Positions 25,763 to 35,666 of a DNA stretch of 64,000 nt are shown piece by piece. The position numbers and the translations under genes were made by a program. Source of the DNA: Pectinatus cerevisiiphilus (GTDB taxonomy: Bacteria > Bacillota > Negativicutes > Selenomonadales > Selenomonadaceae); the NCBI RefSeq assembly GCF_004341685.1, contig NZ_SMAA01000010.1, positions 37,978 through 101,977 of the forward strand, read 5' to 3'. Under the pieces are notes generated by a model. That model saw only the letters and a list, made by a program, of their open reading frames with translations, made no database searches and was not told the origin of the DNA. How positions within the stretch are numbered: position 1 is the stretch's first letter; every line of letters starts with the position of its first letter.

Positions 25763-26950
25763 ATGCATAAAAAGAAAAGAAAGTATTTACCAATAGTAAT
25801 ACTGTTGCTGGTCTTTCTGGTTGCAGCCGGGTGCGGCGCCATATTCGCCGGCTTTTTGGACGATGATAAAACAACTGAGGTCAATCAGGACAGCGGCATG
25901 CTGGATTCAGCAGATAAAGCCACTGTTATGATTATGGGTGTCGATGCCAGGCATGACGACGTAGGCAGAAGTGATACACTAATGATCGCAACAATTGATC
26001 CGAAGAAAAATCAGGCTGCACTTTTATCTGTACCGCGTGATACACGTGTAAAAATAAATGGCTATGGTTGGGATAAGATCAATGCAGCTTATGCTTATGG
26101 TGGCTATAATTTAACGCGGAAAACAGTAGAACAGCTCCTCGCGGTACCTATGGATCATTACATTATAGTAAATATGGAAGGCTTCCAAAAGATAATAGAC
26201 GCAATCGGCGGCGTTGATATTGATGTGGAAAAACGTATGGTTTATGATGATCCATGGGATGATGAAGGCGGCCTTAGTATAAATCTTTATCCTGGAATGC
26301 AGCATATGGACGGCAAAACTGCTGTGACCTATGTCCGTTATCGTGATGAGGAAGGCGATATTGGGCGTATAAGCCGGCAGCAAAAGTTTATGAAGGCCGT
26401 AATGGATAGAATTCTTTCGCCATCAATAATACCCCGGATTCCTTCTATAATAGCGGAAGTATTTGACGCGGTGAAAACGGATATGTCCATCAGACAACTC
26501 CTAGCATTTTTCGGCTCATTAAAGGAAGCGCATGATAATGGCTTGAAAACTGATATGGTTCCTGGTACACCTATGTATATAGAAGGGATAAGCTATTGGA
26601 TCCCCGATATTACCAAATTACGCCAAGCTATGTCCGATACGCTCGGCATTGAAATGACATCATCAATGCGTGCCGCGATGGAAAGAACTGCCGCTGAATA
26701 TAAAGATGCTATTCCTTCCACTGCCGAAGAAGCACCTACTAGTGATTCTTCAGTTAGCCACATTCAGGTACCGCGGAAGACACCAGTAAAAACGGAAACT
26801 AATAAAGATAAAATAACTGATAAGAGTAAAAGCAGCACTACTACAGTGCCAAAAAGCGAATTGAGAGAACCGTCTGCCGGCCCGCAGGGACAGCCTGCAC
26901 CAGCAAATGATGTTCCTTCGCGAGGAAATCAATCAATAGGGAAAAACTAG
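25763..26950 (+). CDS. LytR-CpsA-Psr (LCP) family cell-wall glycopolymer ligase
   Basis: 395 residues. An N-terminal membrane anchor (about residues 6-28) is followed by an extracytoplasmic LCP domain: VMIMGVDAR, GRSDTLMIATIDPKKN, LLSVPRDTRVKI with the catalytic arginine-rich pocket, DKINAAYAYGG, and later YVRYRDEEGDIGRISRQQKF. A Ser/Thr/Lys-rich disordered tail of about 80 residues follows. LCP enzymes transfer lipid-linked glycopolymers to peptidoglycan; in diderms the acceptor is less clear. Start at the ATG 25763 with GGAG 8 nt upstream. Monocistronic, with terminator at 26960-27003. Confidence 0.88.
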   Translation: MHKKKRKYLPIVILLLVFLVAAGCGAIFAGFLDDDKTTEVNQDSGMLDSADKATVMIMGVDARHDDVGRSDTLMIATIDPKKNQAALLSVPRDTRVKINGYGWDKINAAYAYGGYNLTRKTVEQLLAVPMDHYIIVNMEGFQKIIDAIGGVDIDVEKRMVYDDPWDDEGGLSINLYPGMQHMDGKTAVTYVRYRDEEGDIGRISRQQKFMKAVMDRILSPSIIPRIPSIIAEVFDAVKTDMSIRQLLAFFGSLKEAHDNGLKTDMVPGTPMYIEGISYWIPDITKLRQAMSDTLGIEMTSSMRAAMERTAAEYKDAIPSTAEEAPTSDSSVSHIQVPRKTPVKTETNKDKITDKSKSSTTTVPKSELREPSAGPQGQPAPANDVPSRGNQSIGKN

Positions 26951-26959
26951 AGTTTATTG

Positions 26960-27012
26960 AAATCCCATTCAAGTGGTTATATGTTGCCGTTGGGATGGGA
27001 TTTTCCCTTTTT
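26960..27012 (+). terminator. Terminator of the LCP gene
   Basis: AAATCCCA/TGGGATTT stem with a 28-nt loop followed by TTTTCCCTTTTT. Confidence 0.55.
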
Positions 27013-27023
27013 GAAAAATTTAC

Positions 27024-27052
27024 TTGCAATTAATTTTTAAATATGATAAAAT
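27024..27052 (+). promoter_or_regulatory. Promoter of the tRNA cluster
   Basis: -35 TTGCAA (27024-27029), 17-nt spacer, -10 TAAAAT (27047-27052), about 40 nt before tRNA-Glu. Confidence 0.6.
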
Positions 27053-27093
27053 ATCTTTGCTCATGACTGATAGATAATTAGTCAAGCAAATGT

Positions 27094-27168
27094 GGCGCCT
27101 TCGTCAAGCGGTTAAGACACCGCCCTTTCACGGCGGGTTCATGGGTTCGAATCCCATAGGCGTCACCA
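27094..27168 (+). tRNA. tRNA-Glu (anticodon TTC)
   Basis: 75-nt cloverleaf with CCA encoded; anticodon stem CCGCC/GGCGG, loop CTTTCAC. First of four tRNAs. Confidence 0.95.
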
Positions 27169-27174
27169 CAATAT

Positions 27175-27250
27175 GGGCGATTAGCTCAGCTGGGAGAGCG
27201 CTTGCCTTACAAGCAAGATGTCAGCAGTTCGATCCTGTTATCGCCCACCA
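27175..27250 (+). tRNA. tRNA-Val (anticodon TAC)
   Basis: 76-nt cloverleaf with CCA encoded; acceptor GGGCGAT/ATCGCCC, anticodon stem CTTGC/GCAAG, loop CTTACAA. 6 nt after tRNA-Glu. Confidence 0.95.
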
Positions 27251-27258
27251 AAATCAAT

Positions 27259-27335
27259 GGCCCGGTAGTTTAGTTGGTTAGAATGCCGCCCTGTCACGGC
27301 GGAGGTCAGGGGTTCAACTCCCCTTCGGGTCGCCA
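27259..27335 (+). tRNA. tRNA-Asp (anticodon GTC)
   Basis: 77-nt cloverleaf with CCA encoded, discriminator G as expected for Asp; anticodon stem CCGCC/GGCGG, loop CTGTCAC. Confidence 0.95.
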
Positions 27336-27344
27336 TTTGCTTAT

Positions 27345-27373
27345 AATAACATGGAATGCCATGTTATTTTTTT
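27345..27373 (+). terminator. Terminator between tRNA-Asp and tRNA-Phe
   Basis: AATAACATGG/CCATGTTATT 10-bp stem, 4-nt loop, followed by seven or more T. It is 10 nt after tRNA-Asp and 11 nt before tRNA-Phe. Confidence 0.75.
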
Positions 27374-27383
27374 GTCTGTTGAT

Positions 27384-27459
27384 GCCTCGGTAGCTCAGTC
27401 GGTAGAGCAGGGGACTGAAAATCCCCGTGTCAGTGGTTCGATTCCGCTCTGAGGCACCA
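27384..27459 (+). tRNA. tRNA-Phe (anticodon GAA)
   Basis: 76-nt cloverleaf with CCA encoded; anticodon stem GGGGA/TCCCC, loop CTGAAAA. It lies behind a terminator with no room for a promoter of its own, so it must rely on read-through. Confidence 0.95.
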
Positions 27460-27494
27460 TCTTATTTTAGACATAATCCGGTTATCGGTTTAAA

Positions 27495-27523
27495 TTGACA
27501 TGACAGCTGGTCAATGCTATGAT
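27495..27523 (+). promoter_or_regulatory. Sigma-A promoter of purB
   Basis: -35 TTGACA (27495-27500), 17-nt spacer, -10 TATGAT (27518-27523). The -10 overlaps the first bases of a terminator hairpin. Confidence 0.75.
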
Positions 27524-27560
27524 ATACGGGGGTAGAAAGTACCCCCGTATATTTTTTTTG
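27522..27560 (+). terminator. Terminator of the tRNA cluster overlapping the purB promoter
   Basis: ATATACGGGGGT (27522-27533) pairs with ACCCCCGTATAT (27541-27552), followed by eight T. Transcripts from the tRNA side carry the whole hairpin; transcripts started at the purB promoter (about 27530) lack most of the left arm and should escape it. Confidence 0.8.
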
Positions 27561-27579
27561 TCTAGGAGGACACCGCCAG

Positions 27580-28872
27580 ATGATTGAACGTTATACAAAT
27601 CCTGAAATGGGTAATATATGGACACTTCAGCACGAATTTGAAGTAATCCTCGAGGTAGAAATAACCGCATGTGAAGCTATGGCTGAGCTTGGCCAGATTC
27701 CTAAAGAAGCTGCCAAAAATATTCGTGCCAAAGCGAAATTTGATTTACCGCGTGTTAAAGAAATTGAAAAAGTCACCAATCATGACATTATTGCCTTCCT
27801 TACGAATGTTGCCGAATACGTTGGCGAAGATTCAAAATATATACATAAAGGTCTCACTTCAAGTGATGTAAAAGATACAGCACTTGGTATTATGATGAAA
27901 AAATCTGCGGATATAATTATTAAAGATATAAAAAAATTGCGTGAAGTCTTGTTACGCCGTGCTGACGAATTTCGTCATACACCGTGCATAGGCCGCACTC
28001 ATGGAATACATGCTGAACCAATGACATTGGGATTGAAATTTGCCCTTTGGTATTCGGAATTAGGACGCGATTTAAAGCGTATTGAAAATGCACGTGAAAG
28101 TGTTGCTGTTGGCAAGCTGTCTGGTGCTGTCGGCACATATTCAAATATAGACCCACGTATTGAACAATTGGTTTGCAAAAAGCTTGGTTTGACACCTGTT
28201 CCGCTTGCTACACAGGTAGTACAGCGCGACCGTCATGCTGAGTATATGACTATGCTTGCTATTACGGCAAGTTCTCTCGAAAGATTTGCAACAGAAGTAC
28301 GTAATTGGCAGCGTACTGATATTCGGGAAGCAGAAGAATATTTCAGCCCTGGCCAAAAAGGCTCTTCTGCTATGCCACATAAGAGAAATCCTATAACCTG
28401 TGAAAGAATTTCTGGGCTCGCACGTCTTGTCCGTGGTAATGCATTAGCTTCGCTTGAAGATATTACCTTGTGGCATGAACGTGATATTTCCCATTCCTCT
28501 GTAGAACGTGTAATTTTACCTGACAGTACGATAATTGTTGATTATTGTTTAGGTAAATTCACCAATATTGTGGATAAACTGCTGGTTTATCCTGATGCTA
28601 TGATGGAAAATATGAATAAAACTGGCGGTTTGATTTATAGCCAGCGTATTATGCTTGCAATTGTAAGTAAGGGTGTTTTACGTGAAGATGCATATAAATG
28701 GGTACAAAGAAATGCAATGAAACGGTGGATGAAGGGTGAAGATTTCCGTAGTAATATAGAAAAAGATCCTGACATCATGAAATATCTTAGCAAAGAAGAT
28801 GTTGACAATTGTTTTGACTATAAATGGTACCTGCGCAATGTCGACATGATACTGGCTCGTTTCGGTATTTGA
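27580..28872 (+). CDS. purB: Adenylosuccinate lyase
   Basis: 430-residue homotetrameric fumarase-superfamily lyase acting twice in purine synthesis (SAICAR to AICAR; adenylosuccinate to AMP). N-terminal RYTNPEMG is the purB signature. The catalytic His regions are KGLTSSDVKD and GRTHGIHAEP, and the signature loop GSSAMPHKRNP carries the catalytic Ser. AGGAGG is 10 nt before the ATG. It is followed by purA after 79 nt, an AMP-branch operon. Confidence 0.95.
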   Translation: MIERYTNPEMGNIWTLQHEFEVILEVEITACEAMAELGQIPKEAAKNIRAKAKFDLPRVKEIEKVTNHDIIAFLTNVAEYVGEDSKYIHKGLTSSDVKDTALGIMMKKSADIIIKDIKKLREVLLRRADEFRHTPCIGRTHGIHAEPMTLGLKFALWYSELGRDLKRIENARESVAVGKLSGAVGTYSNIDPRIEQLVCKKLGLTPVPLATQVVQRDRHAEYMTMLAITASSLERFATEVRNWQRTDIREAEEYFSPGQKGSSAMPHKRNPITCERISGLARLVRGNALASLEDITLWHERDISHSSVERVILPDSTIIVDYCLGKFTNIVDKLLVYPDAMMENMNKTGGLIYSQRIMLAIVSKGVLREDAYKWVQRNAMKRWMKGEDFRSNIEKDPDIMKYLSKEDVDNCFDYKWYLRNVDMILARFGI

Positions 28873-28903
28873 TTTGGCCAGTAGCGGACACCCGAAGCTC
28901 TAA

Positions 28904-30238
<1,335 letters not shown>

Positions 30239-30243
30239 GGAAA

Positions 30244-30281
30244 AAACGGCAATGCATCTTATGCATGTGCCGTTTTTTTAC
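30244..30281 (+). terminator. Terminator of purBA
   Basis: AAACGGCA (30244-30251) and TGCCGTTT (30268-30275) with an inner GCAT/ATGC pair and a T7 tail. The next gene starts within 20 nt. Confidence 0.75.
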
Positions 30282-30292
30282 AAGGTTTATAT

Positions 30293-30808
30293 ATGAAAAC
30301 AAAAATTTCTGTTGAATCAGTTTTGACTAAACAGCTTTGTATAGATACTGCTAAATACATGATATGGCATAATGTTATTTTCATGTTCTTTTTATGTATC
30401 GGCATAGTGCTGACCTTGACCTTCCCTGTGTTTATTGCCATGGGGTATTCCGCTGGGGGGGCATTTGTTGCCAATGTAGGTTTTATACCGGGGCTTGCCC
30501 TGACCATTATTATTTTAGGGGCACCATGGTATATGGGTAAAAGTATGTATAAAAAAAATGGCAACCAGCTCATAAAAATGACTTTTGAAGATATGCAGAT
30601 TACGGTCAATACAAAGGGGAAAGTAATTGAACTTGCCTATAATGAAATAAAAAAAATCAAATATACTGATAAATATTTATTTATATCCACTAAAGGACCT
30701 GATTCCGTTGTATATGTTTTGCCCAAAAAGAATTTCGCGAAGATGGATTTTGATTGCTTTCTAGCATTTTTAAACGAAAAGATTTCAAATTTATCAGACA
30801 GGATTTAA
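30293..30808 (+). CDS. Two-helix membrane protein with YcxB-like C-terminal domain
   Basis: 171 residues: a short cytoplasmic segment, two hydrophobic helices (about 25-50 and 58-80), then a soluble domain with LIKMTFEDMQITV...IELAYNEIKKIKYTDKYLFI, which resembles the YcxB-like domain (a PH-like beta fold). Not assigned a function. AAGG lies 7 nt before the ATG, right behind the purA terminator. The following gene has the same architecture, so the two are probably tandem paralogues or a heteromeric pair. Confidence 0.65.
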   Translation: MKTKISVESVLTKQLCIDTAKYMIWHNVIFMFFLCIGIVLTLTFPVFIAMGYSAGGAFVANVGFIPGLALTIIILGAPWYMGKSMYKKNGNQLIKMTFEDMQITVNTKGKVIELAYNEIKKIKYTDKYLFISTKGPDSVVYVLPKKNFAKMDFDCFLAFLNEKISNLSDRI

Positions 30809-30812
30809 TTAT

Positions 30813-31286
30813 ATGAATGAAAAATTTATTACAAGAACCAATTTCAATAAATCTCTTTGCCGGGATTTTGTCAGTTATATCAACCTGCATAGGCAAATTT
30901 GGTTGTATGTGGTAGTGCTTGTTGTCATTGGCATTTTAGAATATGTAAATAATCGTTCCGCTGAACGTGTAATGATGTTTGTCCTTGTCATGATAGGTAT
31001 GTATTTTATATCCAGCTATATAAGTTCTCTTATTCTAACAAAACGAAATGGTAAATTTTTAAAGATTCGTTTTTATGAACATCATATGTTTGCGGAAACA
31101 GAGCACAAACGTGAAAAAATCACTTATGAATTATTGAACAGGATTGTGGAAAGGGATAAATGTTTTTATTTATTCTTTACCAAAAATAGAGGTGCTTTTA
31201 TCATCGAGAAAGCAGGTTTTGAAAAGGGTTCCGTTGATAAATTTTATGATTTTATTAAATCTCATTTACCTGTTAAAAGGAAATAA
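30813..31286 (+). CDS. Second YcxB-like two-helix membrane protein
   Basis: 157 residues with the same plan as the gene before it: N-terminal segment with FNKSLCRDFV (compare VLTKQLCIDTA upstream), two helices (about 28-45 and 52-72), then a soluble domain FLKIRFYEHHMFAET...ITYELLNRIVERDKCFYLFF. Four nt separate the two genes, and carbonic anhydrase starts 20 nt after it. The shared architecture but low sequence identity suggest an old duplication. Function unknown. Confidence 0.65.
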   Translation: MNEKFITRTNFNKSLCRDFVSYINLHRQIWLYVVVLVVIGILEYVNNRSAERVMMFVLVMIGMYFISSYISSLILTKRNGKFLKIRFYEHHMFAETEHKREKITYELLNRIVERDKCFYLFFTKNRGAFIIEKAGFEKGSVDKFYDFIKSHLPVKRK

Positions 31287-31306
31287 GGAGGTTATCTGTT
31301 TATATT

Positions 31307-31852
31307 ATGGATATAGTTGATAAAATACTTCAGGCTAATGATAAGTTTTTGGGCGATTTTTCTCCCACTGAATACAGTAAAATTCCTCGCTGGAAAACAG
31401 CTATCGTGACATGTATGGACACACGGCTGGTAAATCTTTTGGAAGCAGCTGCCGGCATAAAACGCGGCGATGTAAAAATGATTAAGACAGCTGGTAATAT
31501 CGTAGACAAAAATTTCAATGATGTCATAAAATCTTTGATGGTGTGCGTTTACGAATTACAAGTAAAAAAAGTAGTAGTTATTGGCCACTATAAGTGTGGT
31601 ATGGAAAAGACATCTTCGGAAAGTATGGAAAAACATATGCTTGAACGCGGTATTGAAGGTGATGTCATCGCTGAGATAGAACCACTGTTGAAAAAATGGG
31701 CAGATGCATTTTGCCAGCCAAAACAAAATGTGATTGATTCTGTAAATAATATCAAGGCTTGTAAATATTTGCCCGCAGACATAGCAGTATGCGGCTTTGT
31801 GATAGATCCTCTCACCGGTAAATTAACACTTGTTACTGATGGACGTGCATAA
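31307..31852 (+). CDS. Beta-carbonic anhydrase
   Basis: 181 residues. Zinc ligands are visible as CMDTR (Cys with the Asp-Arg dyad, about residues 34-38) and GHYKCG (His and Cys, about residues 92-97). It interconverts CO2 and bicarbonate in the cytoplasm. The sequence is of the short type found in Firmicutes (YtiB-like). AAGGAGGT is 14 nt before the ATG, a long spacing. Bicarbonate supply would serve carboxylations such as purine and fatty acid synthesis. Confidence 0.87.
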   Translation: MDIVDKILQANDKFLGDFSPTEYSKIPRWKTAIVTCMDTRLVNLLEAAAGIKRGDVKMIKTAGNIVDKNFNDVIKSLMVCVYELQVKKVVVIGHYKCGMEKTSSESMEKHMLERGIEGDVIAEIEPLLKKWADAFCQPKQNVIDSVNNIKACKYLPADIAVCGFVIDPLTGKLTLVTDGRA

Positions 31853-31859
31853 ATAAAAG

Positions 31860-31907
31860 AAAGATACAGCTTTGCAGATTAAATGCAAGGCTGTATCTTT
31901 TTTTATG
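31860..31907. terminator. Bidirectional terminator
   Basis: AAAGATACAGC (31860-31870) pairs with GCTGTATCTTT (31890-31900), with an inner TTGCA/TGCAA; T7 follows on the plus strand and a T-rich tract on the minus. It separates the carbonic anhydrase from the convergent lactate dehydrogenase operon. Confidence 0.85.
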
Positions 31908-31914
31908 GCAAATT

Positions 31915-33315
31915 TTATTGACAGACTTTACAAGGATTTAAAATATTATGCGGATCAAATGCTTTTTTTATGCCTTGCATAATCTGTAATGCTTCTGCTG
32001 GCATGGATTGTTTCAAATATTCTTTTTTGGCATAGCCTATGCCGTGTTCACCAGAAACACTGCCTTTAAGGGTACGCGCTTTCTGGTACATTTTCCCCAT
32101 TGTTACAGACAAGGCGTTTTTCCATTGTTCGTCTGTCATATTATCTTTGAGAATATAGGCATGTAAATTGCCGTCGCCTGCATGGCCGAAACATTTTATT
32201 CTTGTGCCTGTTTGTTTTTGCAGGTTATGGATATATTCAACAAGGTCATTGATGTTGCTGCGCGGCACTACTACGTCGACTTCATCCATGGCGGTAGTGG
32301 AGCTTTTTATTGCTTCGAGGAATGCCCCTCTTGCCTTCCAAATGGATTCGGCTCTTTCATCAGTGTCCGCGATAAGCAGGTCTATTGCCCCTTGTTTGAG
32401 ACAAATTTGTGCTACTGAATCATAGTAGGAGGCTATTTCATCTGTTGTGCTGCCGTCAAATCTAAGCAGCAGGTACGCATCTGCCTGATTGTCCGGGAAT
32501 TTTCTGCCGAGGTATTTTTCGGCGTCCATGATTACTTCTTTTTCCATGAATTCTATTGCCGTAGGGATTGCCTTTGATTTTATGATCGGCGGTACTGCCC
32601 TTATTGCTTGTTCCAGTGTCGGGAACGGTACGAGCAGGCTGACATTTTTCTTCGGCAGCGGTAAAAGCCGCAGGATTGCCTTAGTGATAATGGCAAGTGT
32701 TCCTTCTGAGCCCACGATAAGGTCTTTTAAGGCATAGCCAGAGCTGTTTTTTACTGTTTTACCGCCGAGTGTCATTATGGTCCCATCGGCAAGAACGACT
32801 TCAAGGCCACGGATGTAGTCACGGGTAACACCAAATTTTACGGCTCTCATGCCGCCTGCATTGGTACTGATGTTGCCACCGATTGTTGCGGATTTTTCAC
32901 CAGGATCAGGCGGATAGAAGTAACCTCTTTTTTCTACGTATTCGGCAAGTTCCATGAGCAGTACGCCCGGTTCTACGGTCAAGGTGAGGTTTTGTTCATC
33001 AAGTTCCAGAAAATGGTTCATCAAGGTCGTGTCTATCATGATGCCTTGTTCAACAGCAACTGCTGCACCGACAAGTCCGGTGCCTGCTCCTCTTGGGGTA
33101 ACAGGGATATTGTTCTTATTTGCGTAGGCGAGAATTTTCGAAACTTCTTCTGCACTGGTGACTCTCACTACGATGTCCGGATAATGCTGTCCGGCACTCA
33201 GTTCATCGTGGCTGTATTCTTCGTTTATTTCTTTTTTCCAGAGAATTCTTTCCCTGTCTATTATTTTAGCGAGGTTTTTAAGGTCTTCTTCAGTTATTTG
33301 CTTATAGGGTTTCAT
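31915..33315 (-). CDS. FAD-linked lactate dehydrogenase of the bifurcating LDH-Etf complex (LctD/GlcD-like)
   Basis: 466 residues of the VAO/GlcD flavoprotein family. The FAD-binding domain shows [15 protein letters not shown] and [24 protein letters not shown]; the C-terminal domain ends with [17 protein letters not shown] and a terminal NPCKVC. It oxidises lactate (or another 2-hydroxyacid) to the ketoacid. Its start codon overlaps the end of etfA by 4 nt, so it is translated with the Etf subunits. This etfB-etfA-lctD order is that of the Acetobacterium lactate dehydrogenase, which couples lactate plus reduced ferredoxin to NAD reduction. Glycolate as substrate cannot be excluded. Confidence 0.85.
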   Translation of the reverse strand: MKPYKQITEEDLKNLAKIIDRERILWKKEINEEYSHDELSAGQHYPDIVVRVTSAEEVSKILAYANKNNIPVTPRGAGTGLVGAAVAVEQGIMIDTTLMNHFLELDEQNLTLTVEPGVLLMELAEYVEKRGYFYPPDPGEKSATIGGNISTNAGGMRAVKFGVTRDYIRGLEVVLADGTIMTLGGKTVKNSSGYALKDLIVGSEGTLAIITKAILRLLPLPKKNVSLLVPFPTLEQAIRAVPPIIKSKAIPTAIEFMEKEVIMDAEKYLGRKFPDNQADAYLLLRFDGSTTDEIASYYDSVAQICLKQGAIDLLIADTDERAESIWKARGAFLEAIKSSTTAMDEVDVVVPRSNINDLVEYIHNLQKQTGTRIKCFGHAGDGNLHAYILKDNMTDEQWKNALSVTMGKMYQKARTLKGSVSGEHGIGYAKKEYLKQSMPAEALQIMQGIKKAFDPHNILNPCKVCQ

Positions 33316-34508
33316 AGTACTTTTCCCCCTGTTTTTATTTTTTCGATCAGTTTGGGAATGACGTCATAGAGGTCTGCCTTTACAGCATAGTTGGCTGTCT
33401 TGAAGATAGATGCCTTCGGGTCGCTGTTTATGGCAAAGATCGTGTCGGCATGGTTCATGCCTGCCACGAATTGGACTGATCCCGATACGCCGCAGGTGAT
33501 TATTAATTTTGGTCTTACTGTACGTCCGCTCAACCCTATCTGTTTTTTCGGGTCCATCCAGCCCGCTTCTACGAGAGGTCTCGTTGCTGCTGTTTGGCCA
33601 CCGAGAAGGTCTGCCAGTTCTTCAAGCATTTTAAGATCTGTTCTTTTTTTGACGCCTCTGCCAGCAACGACAATGACATCAGCCCCGTCTATTGTTTGTT
33701 CTTTTTTCTTTTTAGTTACGCCTAAGACTTCAATATGGCTCTTGAGCTTATCATCGCTGATGGGCAGTGCTTCTATTGTACCCGTCACTGTGTCATTCCA
33801 TTTAGGCGCATCCATTATCTTATAACGGACGGTAGCCATCTGTGGTCTGGTGTTCGGTGTGAGAATTTCGGCCATGATGTTGCCGCCGAAGGCCGGACGG
33901 ATCTGGACGAGATCGGTGTTTTCTTTTATATCAAGGATAGTACAGTCGGCAGTGAGCCCTGTACCAAATCGCGCAGCTACTCTCGGTGCCAGCTGTCTGC
34001 CTACTGGCGTAGCGCCAACAAGGATAGCCGCCGGTTTTATCTTCTTGATGAATTCTGCAAAAACACTGGTATAAGCTTCTATTTTGAAGTATTCCAACTG
34101 CGGTTTATCACAGGTGTATACTTTATCTGCTCCATAATGTAATAATTCTTCGGCTTTGTGTGTGATACCGCTGCCGATGAAGAGTGCATATACCGGCTGC
34201 TTTATCTTGGCTGCCAGTTCTTTTGCTTTTCCCAGAAGTTCGTATGTTACGGGATGGATTACACCATCTACATGATCTACATAAACTGTTATGCCGCGCC
34301 ATTTTGTCTTGTCAATCTGTGCTTTTTTCTGTCCTTCTACATATTCTATTGCCCCTTTAGGGCCTTTTCTTACACACATCCGGCACATCCGGCAGGCTGC
34401 GCTTATTGATATCTTTCCATCTTTTTCCTGTATGGCGCCAAACGGACAAATCGCTGCCAATGCTTTAGCGTCTGTTATCTTTTCTTGATGGATTACTAGT
34501 TTTGCCAT
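33312..34508 (-). CDS. etfA: Electron transfer flavoprotein alpha subunit with N-terminal [4Fe-4S] segment (LctC-like)
   Basis: 398 residues. The N-terminal 60 residues are an extra ferredoxin-like segment with cysteines 21, 39, 42 and 45 (CPFGAI and CRMCRMC), enough for one [4Fe-4S] cluster. The EtfA core follows, ending in the FAD domain with [11 protein letters not shown]...[18 protein letters not shown] and [12 protein letters not shown]. The iron-sulfur extension is the mark of LctC-type Etf that takes electrons from ferredoxin. It lies 10 nt behind etfB and overlaps lctD. Confidence 0.9.
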   Translation of the reverse strand: MAKLVIHQEKITDAKALAAICPFGAIQEKDGKISISAACRMCRMCVRKGPKGAIEYVEGQKKAQIDKTKWRGITVYVDHVDGVIHPVTYELLGKAKELAAKIKQPVYALFIGSGITHKAEELLHYGADKVYTCDKPQLEYFKIEAYTSVFAEFIKKIKPAAILVGATPVGRQLAPRVAARFGTGLTADCTILDIKENTDLVQIRPAFGGNIMAEILTPNTRPQMATVRYKIMDAPKWNDTVTGTIEALPISDDKLKSHIEVLGVTKKKKEQTIDGADVIVVAGRGVKKRTDLKMLEELADLLGGQTAATRPLVEAGWMDPKKQIGLSGRTVRPKLIITCGVSGSVQFVAGMNHADTIFAINSDPKASIFKTANYAVKADLYDVIPKLIEKIKTGGKVL

Positions 34509-34518
34509 GTTTCTCCCT

Positions 34519-35313
34519 CTATCCTGCTATGAATTTTTTCTGCTTCAGGGTACCATAAATCTTTGCCGCCAGTTCGTCGCTCGTTCCTTCCAGGTATTCC
34601 TGTACTTTATCGCTTACCGGTGGAAAGATTCTCTGTACGTTTGTCGGTGAACCATTCAGTCCGTATTTCATTTCATCCTGGTCCTGCATATCGCTGAAGG
34701 TATATATATCAATATCTTTTTTCATAGTTTCCTTTTTTCTCAGATATGAGGGAAGCCTCGGCTGATAGATGTCTTTTTGCACTGTCAGCAGGCAGGGAAA
34801 GGATGCTTTTACTGTTTCTATGTCATGCGGCATATCCATATCTACGACAATACCGTCTTTTTCTACTCTTTCTATTTTCTGCACGTTGCAGACATTCGGG
34901 ACATCCAGCATTTCAGCCACTTCCGGGCCTACCTGCGCTGTATCTCCATCTGTCGTCTGTAAACCGCATAAGATAATGTCGAATTTGCCAAACTTCTTTA
35001 TGCCCTGTGACAGGGTTCTGCTTGTCGCCAGCACGTCAGCGCCGCCAAATTTCCTGTCTGTTATGAGCGCACCGTCATCCGCACCCATAGAGAATGCTTC
35101 ATACAAAACAGTTTTTGCCTGTGGCGGTCCCATTGTGATAACGCTTACTGTTCCGCCATATTTTTCTTTCAGTCTCAGTCCTGTTTCCAGCGCATAAAGG
35201 TCGTACGGATTCATTTTGCTGTCTGCGCCATTTCTTTTTAATACCCCGGTTTTCTCGTCTACTTCTACCTTATTTGTTCCGGGGACTTGTTTTATGCATA
35301 CCAGTATTTTCAT
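34519..35313 (-). CDS. etfB: Electron transfer flavoprotein beta subunit (LctB-like)
   Basis: 264 residues beginning MKILVCIKQVPGTNKVEVD, the EtfB signature, with GLQTTDGDTAQVGPEVAEML (nucleotide-binding loop). In bifurcating Etfs this subunit holds the NAD-binding, bifurcating FAD. I start at the ATG 35311-35313 because GGAGAG is 8 nt upstream; an upstream in-frame ATG lies before that site. First gene of the lctBCD-type operon with a promoter at 35378-35406. No lactate permease or racemase is adjacent, unlike in Acetobacterium. Confidence 0.9.
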   Translation of the reverse strand: MKILVCIKQVPGTNKVEVDEKTGVLKRNGADSKMNPYDLYALETGLRLKEKYGGTVSVITMGPPQAKTVLYEAFSMGADDGALITDRKFGGADVLATSRTLSQGIKKFGKFDIILCGLQTTDGDTAQVGPEVAEMLDVPNVCNVQKIERVEKDGIVVDMDMPHDIETVKASFPCLLTVQKDIYQPRLPSYLRKKETMKKDIDIYTFSDMQDQDEMKYGLNGSPTNVQRIFPPVSDKVQEYLEGTSDELAAKIYGTLKQKKFIAG

Positions 35314-35377
35314 TTTTCTTCTCTCCATAAATGAATTTTACTTTACAACACTGTAATGTTATGCCTTATCTATGGCA

Positions 35378-35406
35378 ATTGTAACAAGTTAGTAAAAAAT
35401 TGTAAA
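35378..35406 (-). promoter_or_regulatory. Promoter of the lactate dehydrogenase-Etf operon
   Basis: -35 TTTACA (35401-35406, reverse), 17-nt spacer, -10 TACAAT (35378-35383, reverse). Confidence 0.55.
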
Positions 35407-35493
35407 TATAGTGAAAAACATAACTAGTTAAGCTTTTATTATGGAAAGAAAGTAGGTAAATTTTCCTTTTAAAATGATGAAAAATATATTATT

Positions 35494-35522
35494 TTGCATA
35501 AGTTTTAAAAGTATATTATAAT
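35494..35522 (+). promoter_or_regulatory. Promoter of the yybS-gdpP-rplI operon
   Basis: -35 TTGCAT (35494-35499), 17-nt spacer, -10 TATAAT (35517-35522), about 145 nt before yybS. Confidence 0.65.
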
Positions 35523-35666
35523 AGATATTTGAATATGTCTTCTTAACTTTATTTTTAATTTAGTGACTAAAGATTCCTATTAGAAATTTTGTACTTTCAG
35601 GCATTTTTGTCTTGTCAATAAAAAAATTGCTTTATATTCGAAATTCTTATCCGAAAGGTTTAATTA

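Larger units (their letters stand above)
35314..35666. other. Divergent promoter region between etfB and yybS
   Basis: 353 bp with no gene. It holds one promoter for each direction (listed separately) and AT-rich filler. No riboswitch is seen. Confidence 0.5.

Noticed and set aside
27522..27552. Attenuator of purB
   Set aside because: The hairpin begins before the predicted purB start site, so purB transcripts cannot form it; it fits a tRNA-operon terminator.
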